From the NCBI GenBank assembly GCA_024401645.1, contig JAKSKR010000016.1, forward strand, positions 1 through 61,937: DNA of 61,937 bases, in the 5' to 3' direction. Origin of the DNA: Paludibacteraceae bacterium. Lineage in GTDB: Bacteria; Bacteroidota; Bacteroidia; Bacteroidales; Paludibacteraceae. A model generated the notes under the pieces. That model did not search any database, was not told the origin of the DNA, and saw nothing but the letters and a program-made list of their open reading frames with translations. Both the position numbers and the translations under genes were made by a program. Positions 17,745 to 26,274 of this stretch are shown one piece after another. Numbering within the stretch: the stretch's first letter is position 1; each line of letters opens with the position of its first letter.

Positions 17745-18701
17745 TTACACTTTTTCTTGTTCTTGTGCAAATTCTTTATCTTTCATACTCGAATAAAGTT
17801 TTGCAACCAGTGCGCCGCTCAAGTTGTGCCAAACACTGAAAAGTGCTCCTGGTATGGTGGCCATTGGGTAAGCCGCAAAATGTATGTTTGCTAGGCTGCT
17901 GGCTAGACCGCTGTTCTGCATGCCTACTTCAACCGATATGGCTGTACATTTCTTGTGATTCAGTTTCAAGAGCTTGCCCAAACTGAAACCGGTAAGTAAT
18001 CCTAACAGGTTATGAAGTATTACGACCATTATGGTAACCATGCCGCTTTCGCTCAACTTGTCGCTGTTCTTGCCTATGATGATGGTGACAATGAGGGCGA
18101 TGGTGATAGACGAAAATGCGGGTAGGTAGTTGGTGGCTTTCTTTGTGAATGAAGGGAAGAAATGGTTGATGATGAACCCTAAAAGGATGGGTGCCACAAC
18201 AACTTGCAAAATGCTGATGAACATTTTAGCTGTTTCTACGTTGATGCTCTTTCCTGCAAGAGCAAGGACAATGAGTGGGGTTAAGATTGGGGCCAATAGG
18301 GTAGAGACACCGGTCATGCCTACCGATAGGGCAATGTCGCCTTTTGCCAAGTAGGTGATGACGTTACTTGCTGTTCCGCCTGGACAACAACCCACTAGAA
18401 TGACGCCTATGGCAAGGTCTGTTGGCAAGTTTAGGGCTTTCGATAGCCCGAATGCTATTAGGGGCATAAGGGTGTATTGGGCAATACTGCCTACAACGAT
18501 GTCTTTGGGGTGGCTGAATACGACTTTAAAGTCTTCGGGCTTTAAGGTGAGGCCCATGCCGAACATTACGAAACCTAGTAGCGGATTAATCCAATTGGTG
18601 CTAATGCTGTCTGTAATTACAGGGCAGAGAAATGAGACAATGGCACATATAAGAACTAGAATGCCCATCCATTCCGATATGAATCTGCATATCTTCTCCA
18701 T
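17745..18701 (-). CDS. Bile acid:sodium symporter (BASS) family transporter
   Basis: 318-residue membrane protein with eight to ten hydrophobic segments. Recognisable BASS features are LLGFVMFGMGLTLKPEDF, GVILVGCCPGGTASNVITYLAKGDIALSVGMT (the conserved CCPGGTAS sodium/substrate region) and EVGMQNSGLASSLA. Bacterial members of this type move organic anions such as pantoate or 2-keto acids with sodium; the substrate here is not known. It begins one nucleotide after the S41 protease gene, so the two are in one operon. Confidence 0.9.
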   Translation of the reverse strand: MEKICRFISEWMGILVLICAIVSFLCPVITDSISTNWINPLLGFVMFGMGLTLKPEDFKVVFSHPKDIVVGSIAQYTLMPLIAFGLSKALNLPTDLAIGVILVGCCPGGTASNVITYLAKGDIALSVGMTGVSTLLAPILTPLIVLALAGKSINVETAKMFISILQVVVAPILLGFIINHFFPSFTKKATNYLPAFSSITIALIVTIIIGKNSDKLSESGMVTIMVVILHNLLGLLTGFSLGKLLKLNHKKCTAISVEVGMQNSGLASSLANIHFAAYPMATIPGALFSVWHNLSGALVAKLYSSMKDKEFAQEQEKV

Positions 18702-18702
18702 G

Positions 18703-19740
18703 TTAGTCTTTTGCTTTCTTCAAAATGTCTTCTCTTGCAGCTTCTATTATGGTGTCAATGTTTTCTAAACAGGCTTTTTGCATGTCTAGGCTGACTTCAA
18801 TGTCGGGTTCAATACCCCATTCGGTGCAGTTCATGTCTTTGTCGAGATAGATGGCGCTTGAATACCTTATCATCCATCCGCAAGGCAATTCGTCAGATGT
18901 TGGCATGCCTGTGCCTCCACCGGTCTTGTCGCCAATAATGGTGACGTTGGGCAGTGCTTTCATTACTTCAACAAACTGGTTGGCTGCACTGAATACGTTT
19001 CGGTTGGTAAGCACGGCTATTGGCTTGTCGGTAAATGTGACACCCGAACCGGCAGAAAGGTATATTTCTTGTGGCTTGGAAAGGGCGTCATGTGCCGGAC
19101 CTGTTTTCCTTTGGTAATAGCCAACAAGGCGTTTGCTGTCGTTGAAGTGCGAAGCTAACAGATCTACGTTGGTGACCATGCCACCACCGTTGTCCCTTAC
19201 GTCAATAATCAACCCCTTGCATTTCTTCATGTGTTGGAGTACGTTGTTGATGTAAGCCTCTGATATTGAATTTGAAAAGCTGGAATAGTAGATGTAGCCA
19301 ATGCTGTCTTGTGGCAGAATCTTGTAAAGTAAGCCTCCGGCCTTTCTGTAGTCTTTCCCTAGGTAGTTGTCCGACTTTATGGTGTTCGAAACAAAGTTGT
19401 CTGGGCGGTTGCCTTGCAAGTCGTATCGGCTAACGTCGAATTTCGAAATCAGGTTGACGTGCCCGTCTTTCAACTCGTTGAGCATATCTCCGAAAACATA
19501 GAATAGTTCTTCGGTAGTCTTGCATTGTAACGACTTTACAAGGTACAGGGTGTAAACCTTGTCCCAGTCCATAATGCTGTCTTGCTTGTAAGGGAAGAAA
19601 CAGTAACGTTGGTCAATAATTGACCATAGTGTCTCGAAGTTTTCCTGTATGTCGTTGTCGTTTTCTAGGTCTTTGTCGCAAGCTGTTATGTTGAAGAGTG
19701 CCAACGCTAGACCTATTAGCCAATATAATTTCTTTCTCAT
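18703..19740 (-). CDS. S41 family C-terminal-processing-type serine protease, lipoprotein
   Basis: 345-residue lipoprotein (lipobox-like NITAC, Cys about 21). The S41 protease domain shows GLIIDVRDNGGGMVTNVDLLASHF and AVLTNRNVFSAANQFVEVMKALPNVTIIGDKTGGG, with the catalytic Ser in NVFSAANQF and Lys in IGDKTGG. No clear PDZ domain is seen between the N-terminal helical part and the protease core. Likely processes envelope proteins. It sits 24 nt after an outer-membrane protein gene and 1 nt before a BASS transporter. Confidence 0.88.
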   Translation of the reverse strand: MRKKLYWLIGLALALFNITACDKDLENDNDIQENFETLWSIIDQRYCFFPYKQDSIMDWDKVYTLYLVKSLQCKTTEELFYVFGDMLNELKDGHVNLISKFDVSRYDLQGNRPDNFVSNTIKSDNYLGKDYRKAGGLLYKILPQDSIGYIYYSSFSNSISEAYINNVLQHMKKCKGLIIDVRDNGGGMVTNVDLLASHFNDSKRLVGYYQRKTGPAHDALSKPQEIYLSAGSGVTFTDKPIAVLTNRNVFSAANQFVEVMKALPNVTIIGDKTGGGTGMPTSDELPCGWMIRYSSAIYLDKDMNCTEWGIEPDIEVSLDMQKACLENIDTIIEAAREDILKKAKD

Positions 19741-19764
19741 TTTTCCTGGTCTAAATCTGTTGGA

Positions 19765-20610
19765 TTATTCTACGAAGAATTCTGGTATAGGCGTCTTCCC
19801 TTTGAAGACGTACGAGCGGCGCACAATGCCTATCTTTAACGCGTTTTCAAAGAGTCTGCCTTTCAGGTTGCTAACGTCGTAGAACATACGTTCTGTTGTC
19901 ATGCCAACGCGCAATCTTGTAATTTCACCAATTGGAAAGTCTACCGAAATGTCGTTCCTGAAATGTAGTTTGTTGCCGAAGTGTGTGAACACAATATTCC
20001 CATCGTAATCGTCAATATAGGCAATGTCGTAGTAGAGTTGGGTGTATTTCGGCGAGAATTGAATGCCACATGCCGAAATGGATGGGTGTTCTATTATTCT
20101 GAATGGTTCTTTGCCTATCTTGAACTTGTGTTGCCATCTGGCCGATAGCCAAAAGCTGGAACTTCCTATAACGTTAACCGGATTGTTGCCGTTGTGGGGT
20201 AGGTATTTTAAGCCTAGTTCAACGTCGGTGTAGGCGCCTGGCATTATCTGCACACGTTCATTTAGGTCAATATGGTAGTGTGCTCCATAAAATCCGCGAT
20301 AGTACATCTGAATCAAGCGCGAATTTCGGGCGGCATTTTCTTCTAGGGCAGCATGAAAGTCCATGCCGTCGTATTTTGAAATCTTTTGGTAGTCAGCCGA
20401 GTAAAAGCGGGTCTGATCCATGCCGGCACCAAATGAAATGCCTTTGTAGAGTTGGCTCGATAGGTAGTTGTCGTAAGTGTGGCTATGACCTACCGACAAC
20501 CAAAGACCTTCGGTTGTCAGTCTATATTTCCTTGTAGTCGTATCGGTTTGTGCTTGTATGTTTATAATGGCGCTGACCCATATAAGCACAAAGAGTAGCT
20601 TCCTAATCAT
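19765..20610 (-). CDS. Secreted outer-membrane-type protein, unknown
   Basis: 281-residue protein with a signal peptide (to about residue 20, IQAQ). The mature region is rich in alternating aromatic/polar strands (GAHYHIDLNERVQIMPGAYTDVELGLKY, SSFWLSARWQHKFKI, LHFRNDISVDFPIGEI) and ends in short strands with an aromatic residue, as in small outer-membrane beta-barrels; it resembles DUF3316-type Bacteroidota proteins. First gene of an operon with the S41 protease and BASS transporter. A TAACTTTG -7 element is at 20630-20637. Confidence 0.68.
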   Translation of the reverse strand: MIRKLLFVLIWVSAIINIQAQTDTTTRKYRLTTEGLWLSVGHSHTYDNYLSSQLYKGISFGAGMDQTRFYSADYQKISKYDGMDFHAALEENAARNSRLIQMYYRGFYGAHYHIDLNERVQIMPGAYTDVELGLKYLPHNGNNPVNVIGSSSFWLSARWQHKFKIGKEPFRIIEHPSISACGIQFSPKYTQLYYDIAYIDDYDGNIVFTHFGNKLHFRNDISVDFPIGEITRLRVGMTTERMFYDVSNLKGRLFENALKIGIVRRSYVFKGKTPIPEFFVE

Positions 20611-20734
20611 TTATATCCAATTATTAGTGCAAAGTTAATTCAAACTGAAATTAATTTGAACTTTGATAGGACTATTTTTTTCGTTTAATCCGTTTTCCTG
20701 TCGCTTTTTGATTGTTTTGGGACTAACTATAAAT

Positions 20735-20778
20735 GCAAACGCCGCACTTGAAAGTGAATTCCAAGTGCGGCGAAAACT
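20735..20778 (-). terminator. Strong hairpin ending the small-ORF unit
   Basis: Perfect 11-bp GC-rich inverted repeat (20740-20750 with 20762-20772) and an 11-nt loop, followed on the minus strand by GTTTGCATTTATAG. The T-tract is short, so termination may be partial. It separates the small-ORF unit from the 19765-20610 gene. Confidence 0.6.
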
Positions 20779-20872
20779 ATGTTGAATTTTCCTTTATTGA
20801 CGTTGAATAGGCACTGTGTTTTTTTTTGAAACACGGCCTTTCTTTTGGTGCGGGTTTAGCGCAGTTCTGAAT

Positions 20873-20929
20873 TTAGAACTTAACAACCTTCTTCACCAAC
20901 TTTACTACGATGAGATTAAGAGCGATCAT
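20873..20929 (-). CDS. Putative 18-residue cationic peptide
   Basis: ATG at 20929 to TAA at 20873 encodes MIALNLIVVKLVKKVVKF, an amphipathic, lysine-rich, hydrophobic peptide. It lies 68 nt downstream of the inferred transcription start of a well-formed promoter and about 100 nt before a strong hairpin. No Shine-Dalgarno is visible, only a poly-A stretch, which is usual for this phylum. It could be a small membrane-active protein, a type I toxin-like peptide, or an accidental ORF within a non-coding RNA. Confidence 0.35.
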   Translation of the reverse strand: MIALNLIVVKLVKKVVKF

Positions 20930-21003
20930 TTTTTTTATTGAATTAAAATGTTTTTATTCTATTTCTTTATCAAGAACGCTGTGTTTGTTCTCGATTTGTG
21001 TTG

Positions 21004-21034
21004 CAAAATTATGTTGTTTAACATATTTGTGCAA
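21004..21034 (-). promoter_or_regulatory. Promoter of the short transcript
   Basis: Minus strand: TTG (21032-21034), 20-nt spacer, TAATTTTG (21004-21011), a full match to the Bacteroidota promoter form. Confidence 0.65.
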
Positions 21035-21267
21035 GTTTTTTGATGAAAAAAATCAAAAGAAAAATATCAATATGTAATGATTTTTATGGCGGTTTTGGTT
21101 GATTGCTGTTGATAATTCTATCCTTTTGACTTGAAATGTCATTGTTTGCAGTCATTGTGTTACTGTTTTTGTTTGGAAGTCCTGTTATTCTTACATTTTG
21201 ATTTTCTTCATTTTTTTTATTTTACTCTCTCTTTCTGTTGTTTTGTGTAAGTAATGGACTTTTTTCG

Positions 21268-21297
21268 TTGTAACTTGAGCGGATTTATGTATATTTG
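21268..21297 (+). promoter_or_regulatory. Promoter of the Crp/Fnr regulator gene
   Basis: TTG (21268-21270), 19-nt spacer, TATATTTG (21290-21297). It overlaps a TTG codon at 21295, which is therefore unlikely to be a start. Confidence 0.7.
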
Positions 21298-21321
21298 CAT
21301 ATAATTATCAGATTTATAGAA

Positions 21322-22023
21322 ATGGTGAAGACTCCTAAAACAGAGTATCAAAGTATAGATGAGGTTTCTGACGTTTGGAAAATATTGTCTCCTGATCAAT
21401 TGAAGTATTTGAAGGAGAACTATATCGTTCAGAATTATAAGAAGAATGAGATTATTTATTGCGAAGGCGATACCCCAACATTAGTTTATTGTGTTGTAAA
21501 GGGTAAGGTTAAAATCTACAAGACGGGCGTTGGCGGTAGAAGCCAAATTGTGCGCATGGTTAAGCCTTTTGAAATGCTTGGTTACCGTGCCATGTTCGCC
21601 GACGAAGATTTCGTAACTGCTGCTTGCGCGTTCGAACAGACTGTCATCTATGCAATTCCAAAGGAAGTCATCTACAAACTCATTTCCGAAAACAAGGATT
21701 TGGCGTGGTACTTCATTCAAGCTTTGGCGGTTGACCTTGGTATTGCCGATAAGAGAGCGGTTAGCCTAACTCAAAAACATATTCGTGGTCGTCTCGCAGA
21801 GTCTTTGCTCTTCTTGAAAGATAGTTATGGTGTTGAATCTGATGGTTCCACAATCAGCATCTTCCTCTCTCGCGAAGATTTGGCTAATCTTTCTAATATG
21901 ACTACTTCAAACGCCATCAGAACTCTCTCGACGTTCGTTGCCGAGAAACTCATTTCCCTAGATGGACGTAAGATTAAGATAATTGACGAAGACCAACTTC
22001 GTAAGATTAGTAAAATAGGGTAG
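21322..22023 (+). CDS. Crp/Fnr family transcriptional regulator
   Basis: 233-residue regulator: N-terminal cyclic-nucleotide-binding-like beta-roll (about 35-130; NEIIYCEGDTPTLVYCVVKGKVKIY, MVKPFEMLGYRAMF), a dimerisation helix, and a C-terminal winged helix (about 160-230; GRLAESLLFLKDSYG, LSREDLANLSNMTTSNAIRTLSTFVAEKLISLDGRKIKIID). The nucleotide-pocket signature of cAMP-binding Crp is not conserved and no Fe-S cysteine cluster is visible, so the effector is unknown. ATG at 21322 is chosen because the promoter -7 element covers the TTG upstream. A terminator overlaps its stop codon. Confidence 0.88.
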   Translation: MVKTPKTEYQSIDEVSDVWKILSPDQLKYLKENYIVQNYKKNEIIYCEGDTPTLVYCVVKGKVKIYKTGVGGRSQIVRMVKPFEMLGYRAMFADEDFVTAACAFEQTVIYAIPKEVIYKLISENKDLAWYFIQALAVDLGIADKRAVSLTQKHIRGRLAESLLFLKDSYGVESDGSTISIFLSREDLANLSNMTTSNAIRTLSTFVAEKLISLDGRKIKIIDEDQLRKISKIG

Positions 22024-22043
22024 TCTGTTGACTACCTTTTTTT
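22019..22043 (+). terminator. Terminator between crp-like gene and mfd
   Basis: GGTAGTC (22019-22025), loop TGTT, GACTACC (22030-22036), then seven T. The stem includes the stop codon of the regulator gene and ends 10 nt before the mfd start. Confidence 0.8.
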
Positions 22044-22052
22044 ATTTCTAAT

Positions 22053-25000
22053 ATGGAAATTTCTGAATTGCTTTCCTTGCTGGAGAAACACCCCCAGCTG
22101 AAAAAGTTTAAGCAGTGGCATTCTGCCAATAAAAGCAATCGGCTCTGGTTGAAAGGTATGGCTGGCTCCTTAAAGTCGGCTTTCCTTGCAACGGCTTTTG
22201 CACAAATGGACCGCACCATCCTTTTCGTACTCGACAACCAGGAGGATGCGGCTTACTTTTACCACGACCTTGTTCAAATTACTGGTGGTCTCGACGTCTA
22301 TTTTTTCCCTTCTTCATTCAAGAGGGCTGTAAAGTACGGTGAAAGGGATGCTGGTAACGAGGTCCTCCGTACCGAAACTCTTAATGCTGTTGAGGCCGGC
22401 GACAAACCTGTAATGATTGTCACTTGCCCCGATGCTCTTTTCGAAAAGGTCATCTCTACGGCTTCCTTAAAGAAAAAGACGCTCACCTTGAAGGTGGCCC
22501 AGAATATTACGATGTCGGCCGTCAAGTTCGAATTGCTTAATTTTGGATTCGAACAAGTCGATTTCGTTTACCAACCTGGTCAATTCTCGGTTCGTGGCTC
22601 CATTCTCGACGTATTCTCTTATTCGTCTGACCTGCCTATACGTGTCGATTTCTTTGGTGACGATATTGACTCTATCCGTACGTTCGAGGTTGATTCGCAG
22701 TTGTCTCGAGAGAAGAAGGAGAAATTCTCCATTGTGTCTGATGTCAATAATGCCAATGCAGACAACGTTCCTTTCCTAAAGTTCATTCCAGACAATTCGT
22801 TGCTGGCCTTTTCCGATTTCAATTTTGCTAGCGATTGCCTGCTCAATCTCGATAACGAAAATCCTGAATTTGAGAACGCCTTCCGTCATGACGATTTCTT
22901 GGAACTTGTCAACAATTTCAAGTTGATTGAGTTTGGCTTGCACAATGCCTTCTCCGATTCGGCTGTCATCGAATTCCATTCAACCCCTCAACCGGTCTTC
23001 AATAAGAATTTCGACCTGTTAGTCGATAATTTCCAACAAATGCTCGACGACAAGTTCAAGGTGTTTGTTATGACGTCTAATGCCCATCAGACCGATAGGT
23101 TGCAGATGATTATTGACGACATGCAGCGCAATGCGCCTTTTACGCCTGTGCTGAAAACCTTGCACGAGGGTTTTGTCGACAAGGACCTTCGTATTTGTTG
23201 CTATACCGACCACCAGATTTTCGACCGTTTCCACAAGTACAACCTTGCTTCCGAAAGGGCTCGTGCCGGTAAGGCTGCCATGACGCTGAAAATGCTGAAA
23301 ACACTGCAAGTGGGCGACTATGTGGCACACATCGATTTCGGTATCGGTCGTTTTGGTGGACTTATGTCTATGGACATCAATGGCAAGAAGCAGGAAGTCA
23401 TTAAACTTATTTATAAGGACGACGACTTGGTCTTCATCAGCATTCATGCCCTTCACAAAATCTCAAAATACCGTGGCAAGGAAGGTGAAGAGCCAAAGGT
23501 GAACAAACTGGGCACGGGTGCTTGGGTGGCTTTGAAGGAACGCACCAAGAAGAAGGTGAAAGACATAGCCCGAGACCTTATTGCCTTGTACGCACGCCGT
23601 CGCCAAGAACGTGGTTTCGCTTTCTCGCCCGACAGTTTCCTCCAACAAGAATTGGAGTCCTCTTTCATTTACGAAGATACACCTGACCAGCTAAAGGCTA
23701 CGGCCGATGTGAAGCGTGACATGGAAAAGGACGAACCTATGGATCGACTTATCTGTGGCGATGTGGGTTTTGGTAAAACCGAAATTGCTGTCAGGGCTGC
23801 TTACAAGGCGGTTGCCGACAATAAGCAGGTCGCTGTCCTGGTGCCTACCACTGTGCTTGCTTTCCAACACTACCAAACGTTCTCGGAACGCCTGAAGGGA
23901 ATGATGTGCAGGGTCGACTACTTGAGCCGCACGCGTTCTGCCAAGGCTACTAAAGAAGTCTTGAAAGACCTTGCCGATGGTAAGATTAATGTGGTTATTG
24001 GTACCCATAAACTGATTGGCAAAACTGTAAAATTCAAGGACCTTGGACTCCTCATCATCGACGAGGAGCAGAAGTTCGGTGTGTCTACAAAGGAGAAAAT
24101 CCGCCAAATGAAGGTCAATGTAGATACGTTGACACTTACGGCAACACCTATACCGCGTACCCTCCAGTTCTCGCTGATGGGTGCTCGCGACCTTTCCATC
24201 ATGACGACGCCTCCGCCGAACCGTTACCCCGTCCAAACCGAACTGGCGCAGTTTAGCGAAGACATTGTCCGCGATGCCATCAAGTTCGAACTCGACCGTA
24301 ATGGCCAGGTCTTCTTCGTTAGCAACCGCATTGCTACGTTGCAACCGCTGAAAGACCTCATCAATCGTTTGGTGCCATCTGCGCGCGTGGTCATTGGCCA
24401 CGGTCAAATGCCGGGAGAAGATTTGGAAAAGGTAGTACTCGATTTCCTGAATTTCGATTATGACGTACTTCTCTCAACTTCCATCATTGAGTCGGGTATC
24501 GATATTTCAAACTGCAATACCATCATCATTAACGATGCGCAGAACTTTGGTCTTAGCGACTTGCACCAGCTGCGTGGACGTGTAGGCCGAAGCAACCGTA
24601 GGGCATTCTGCTACTTGTTGTCTCCTCCGTTGTCGTCTTTGCCCGACGATAGCCGACGCCGTTTGCAAACCATTGAAATGTTCTCGGACCTTGGTAGTGG
24701 CTTCAACATTGCCATGCAAGATTTGGATATTCGTGGCGCAGGTAACTTGTTGGGTGCCGAACAGAGTGGCTTCATTGCTGATCTTGGTTACGAAACCTAT
24801 CACAAGATTCTCAACGAGGCCGTTGATGAACTTAAAAATGAAGAGTTCTCCGATCTTTATGGTGACGAAAATGCCGACGCTAGCGATGATGAAAGTTTTG
24901 TTTCCGATTGCCAAATGGAAACCGATATGGAACTTATGTTCCCAGCCGAATACATCAGCAACGTATCTGAACGTATGAACCTTTATCGCGACCTCGATAA

Positions 25001-25358
25001 TGTGAAGGATGAAGACGAGCTGCAACGCTTCCAGAATAACTTGGTCGACCGTTTTGGTCCGCTACCAGAACAAGCTCAAAACCTAATGTTGCTGGTGCGT
25101 TTGCGTTGGTTGGCTATTTCGCTTGGTTTTGAAAAGTTGGTTCTCAAGAACTCGCACATGACGGCTTTCCTTATTGCGGCCCAAAACTCACCTTATTACA
25201 ATTCCAAGTCTTTTGGCGCAGTCATCGATTATGTGGTGCAGCATCCTGCACGTGGTACGTTCAAGGGTGTTGACCGCAGAGCGGTTACTTTCAACGATGT
25301 TCCTTCGGTTGCCGAAGCCATTAAGGTGTTGGAAACAATAGTCAACTCACGTCAGTAA
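22053..25358 (+). CDS. mfd: Transcription-repair coupling factor Mfd
   Basis: 1101-residue SF2 translocase that removes RNA polymerase stalled at DNA lesions and recruits UvrA. Order of parts: UvrB-like N-terminal domains (SLKSAFLATAFAQMDRTILFV; VDFVYQPGQFSVRGSILDVF), RNA-polymerase-interacting domain (LQVGDYVAHIDFGIGRFGGL, about 430), helicase core with Walker A GDVGFGKTE (about 570), DEEQ box (IIDEEQKFG), TATPIPRTL, STSIIESGIDI and QLRGRVGRS, and a C-terminal TRCF domain. Length is normal for Bacteroidota. No clear promoter is seen in the short gap to the Crp-like gene, so it may depend on read-through or on a promoter inside that gene. Confidence 0.97.
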   Translation: MEISELLSLLEKHPQLKKFKQWHSANKSNRLWLKGMAGSLKSAFLATAFAQMDRTILFVLDNQEDAAYFYHDLVQITGGLDVYFFPSSFKRAVKYGERDAGNEVLRTETLNAVEAGDKPVMIVTCPDALFEKVISTASLKKKTLTLKVAQNITMSAVKFELLNFGFEQVDFVYQPGQFSVRGSILDVFSYSSDLPIRVDFFGDDIDSIRTFEVDSQLSREKKEKFSIVSDVNNANADNVPFLKFIPDNSLLAFSDFNFASDCLLNLDNENPEFENAFRHDDFLELVNNFKLIEFGLHNAFSDSAVIEFHSTPQPVFNKNFDLLVDNFQQMLDDKFKVFVMTSNAHQTDRLQMIIDDMQRNAPFTPVLKTLHEGFVDKDLRICCYTDHQIFDRFHKYNLASERARAGKAAMTLKMLKTLQVGDYVAHIDFGIGRFGGLMSMDINGKKQEVIKLIYKDDDLVFISIHALHKISKYRGKEGEEPKVNKLGTGAWVALKERTKKKVKDIARDLIALYARRRQERGFAFSPDSFLQQELESSFIYEDTPDQLKATADVKRDMEKDEPMDRLICGDVGFGKTEIAVRAAYKAVADNKQVAVLVPTTVLAFQHYQTFSERLKGMMCRVDYLSRTRSAKATKEVLKDLADGKINVVIGTHKLIGKTVKFKDLGLLIIDEEQKFGVSTKEKIRQMKVNVDTLTLTATPIPRTLQFSLMGARDLSIMTTPPPNRYPVQTELAQFSEDIVRDAIKFELDRNGQVFFVSNRIATLQPLKDLINRLVPSARVVIGHGQMPGEDLEKVVLDFLNFDYDVLLSTSIIESGIDISNCNTIIINDAQNFGLSDLHQLRGRVGRSNRRAFCYLLSPPLSSLPDDSRRRLQTIEMFSDLGSGFNIAMQDLDIRGAGNLLGAEQSGFIADLGYETYHKILNEAVDELKNEEFSDLYGDENADASDDESFVSDCQMETDMELMFPAEYISNVSERMNLYRDLDNVKDEDELQRFQNNLVDRFGPLPEQAQNLMLLVRLRWLAISLGFEKLVLKNSHMTAFLIAAQNSPYYNSKSFGAVIDYVVQHPARGTFKGVDRRAVTFNDVPSVAEAIKVLETIVNSRQ

Positions 25359-25379
25359 AACGATTGTCGATAAATATAC

Positions 25380-25422
25380 AAAGTGCACGCCTCGTTAGCT
25401 TGGGGCGTGCACTTGTTTTTTT
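25380..25422. terminator. Terminator of mfd (bidirectional-capable)
   Basis: Perfect 11-bp stem AAGTGCACGCC / GGCGTGCACTT (25381-25391 with 25404-25414) followed by a T-run on the plus strand; also lies past the end of the convergent 25436-25837 gene. Confidence 0.85.
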
Positions 25423-25435
25423 ACTAACTACAGGA

Positions 25436-25837
25436 TTATGCCTTTCTGTTTATCCCGCCAATCATTCCGTGTATGCCATCGGCAACAACGTCAATAAACA
25501 CGTTGTTAGTGCTATCTCTTATTTCAACTCTTTTCTTCCCGTCCGTTTCGGCTGAAATTGACATAGACATTTGGGTGTATTGGCTGATGTTTAAATTGGT
25601 TGATTTGTATGTGAGCTGATTTGTTTTGCTGTATATGTCTAATGTGCATGAACATGCGTTATATCCCTTCTCTATCCACCGCTTGGGTATAGGGGCTGGC
25701 ATGTCAAACAGATTCAACTGTACAGTAAGGTATGATGGGTGAATTTTTACCATCACCAGGTCTATGTTATCTAAAGCCGGAACTTTGTCTCCATATAGGG
25801 CTTTAATGCATACGTTGTCTAATAAGTTGGTCCACAT
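25436..25837 (-). CDS. Imm50-like protein, copy 2
   Basis: 133-residue cytoplasmic protein beginning MWTNLLDNVCIKALYGDKVP, with a central PAPIPKRWIEKGYNACSCTLDIYS block. The start, the Pro-rich/Trp block and overall size match its upstream neighbour and resemble the Imm50 immunity-protein family of polymorphic toxin systems. ATG at 25837 is chosen over 25849 because the paralogue begins MWS at the same place; it then lies 2 nt after the upstream stop. No toxin gene is adjacent. The family call is from memory and moderate. Confidence 0.6.
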   Translation of the reverse strand: MWTNLLDNVCIKALYGDKVPALDNIDLVMVKIHPSYLTVQLNLFDMPAPIPKRWIEKGYNACSCTLDIYSKTNQLTYKSTNLNISQYTQMSMSISAETDGKKRVEIRDSTNNVFIDVVADGIHGMIGGINRKA

Positions 25838-25839
25838 AA

Positions 25840-26238
25840 CTAATCCCAATAGTGATTGTAATATCCAAAATTTATAACAGTGGCTTTTTGTGCATTCAAG
25901 TCAAGAATACAATTATTGTTTTCGCCGTAAACCTGTAGGCTAATAGTGGCGTTACTAGCATCTATATTGACGGAACACGGTACAAAGTTGTGGTTTGCAT
26001 TAACGGTGTTGAAATGGACGTTTTCAAGTTCCAACTCCATCTCAACGCATGCCCATTCGTCAATTTTCCAATCCTTTGGTAGTGGCTTGGGCCAATCAAA
26101 GAATTCGAAACCCAATCTAACGTTTCGTGTTTGGCAATCTAGTTCAATACTGTAGCAGGCTGCTCCTTTCAAGATTGGATCCCTATCGCCATAGTATTTC
26201 TTAATCTCTCTATTATTAATAATGTAGTCCGACCACAT
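25840..26238 (-). CDS. Imm50-like protein, copy 1
   Basis: 132-residue protein starting MWSDYIINNREIKKYYGDRDP with a central FFDWPKPLPKDWKIDEWACVEMELELEN block, clearly paralogous in layout to the gene just downstream although identity is low. Beta-rich, no signal peptide. Probable Imm50-type immunity protein, or a member of the same fold used for another purpose. Forms a two-gene unit with copy 2. AT-rich codon use relative to the flanking mfd and rnz genes hints at separate acquisition. Confidence 0.6.
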   Translation of the reverse strand: MWSDYIINNREIKKYYGDRDPILKGAACYSIELDCQTRNVRLGFEFFDWPKPLPKDWKIDEWACVEMELELENVHFNTVNANHNFVPCSVNIDASNATISLQVYGENNNCILDLNAQKATVINFGYYNHYWD

Positions 26239-26274
26239 GAATAGAAATCTTTCGTAAAATTTTTAAACAACTTC

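Larger units (their letters stand above)
20735..20998 (-). ncRNA. Candidate short transcript (sRNA or small-protein mRNA)
   Basis: A promoter (21004-21034), a leader with a nine-pair stem near its 5' end (about 20977-21001 region), the 18-codon ORF and a strong 3' hairpin form a self-contained unit of about 260 nt in an otherwise gene-free 700-bp gap. No known RNA family (6S, tmRNA, SRP, RNase P) was recognised in it. Confidence 0.4.

Noticed and set aside
23691..24407. 238-codon open frame antisense to mfd
   Set aside because: Opposite the conserved helicase core of Mfd; composition follows the complement of that gene.
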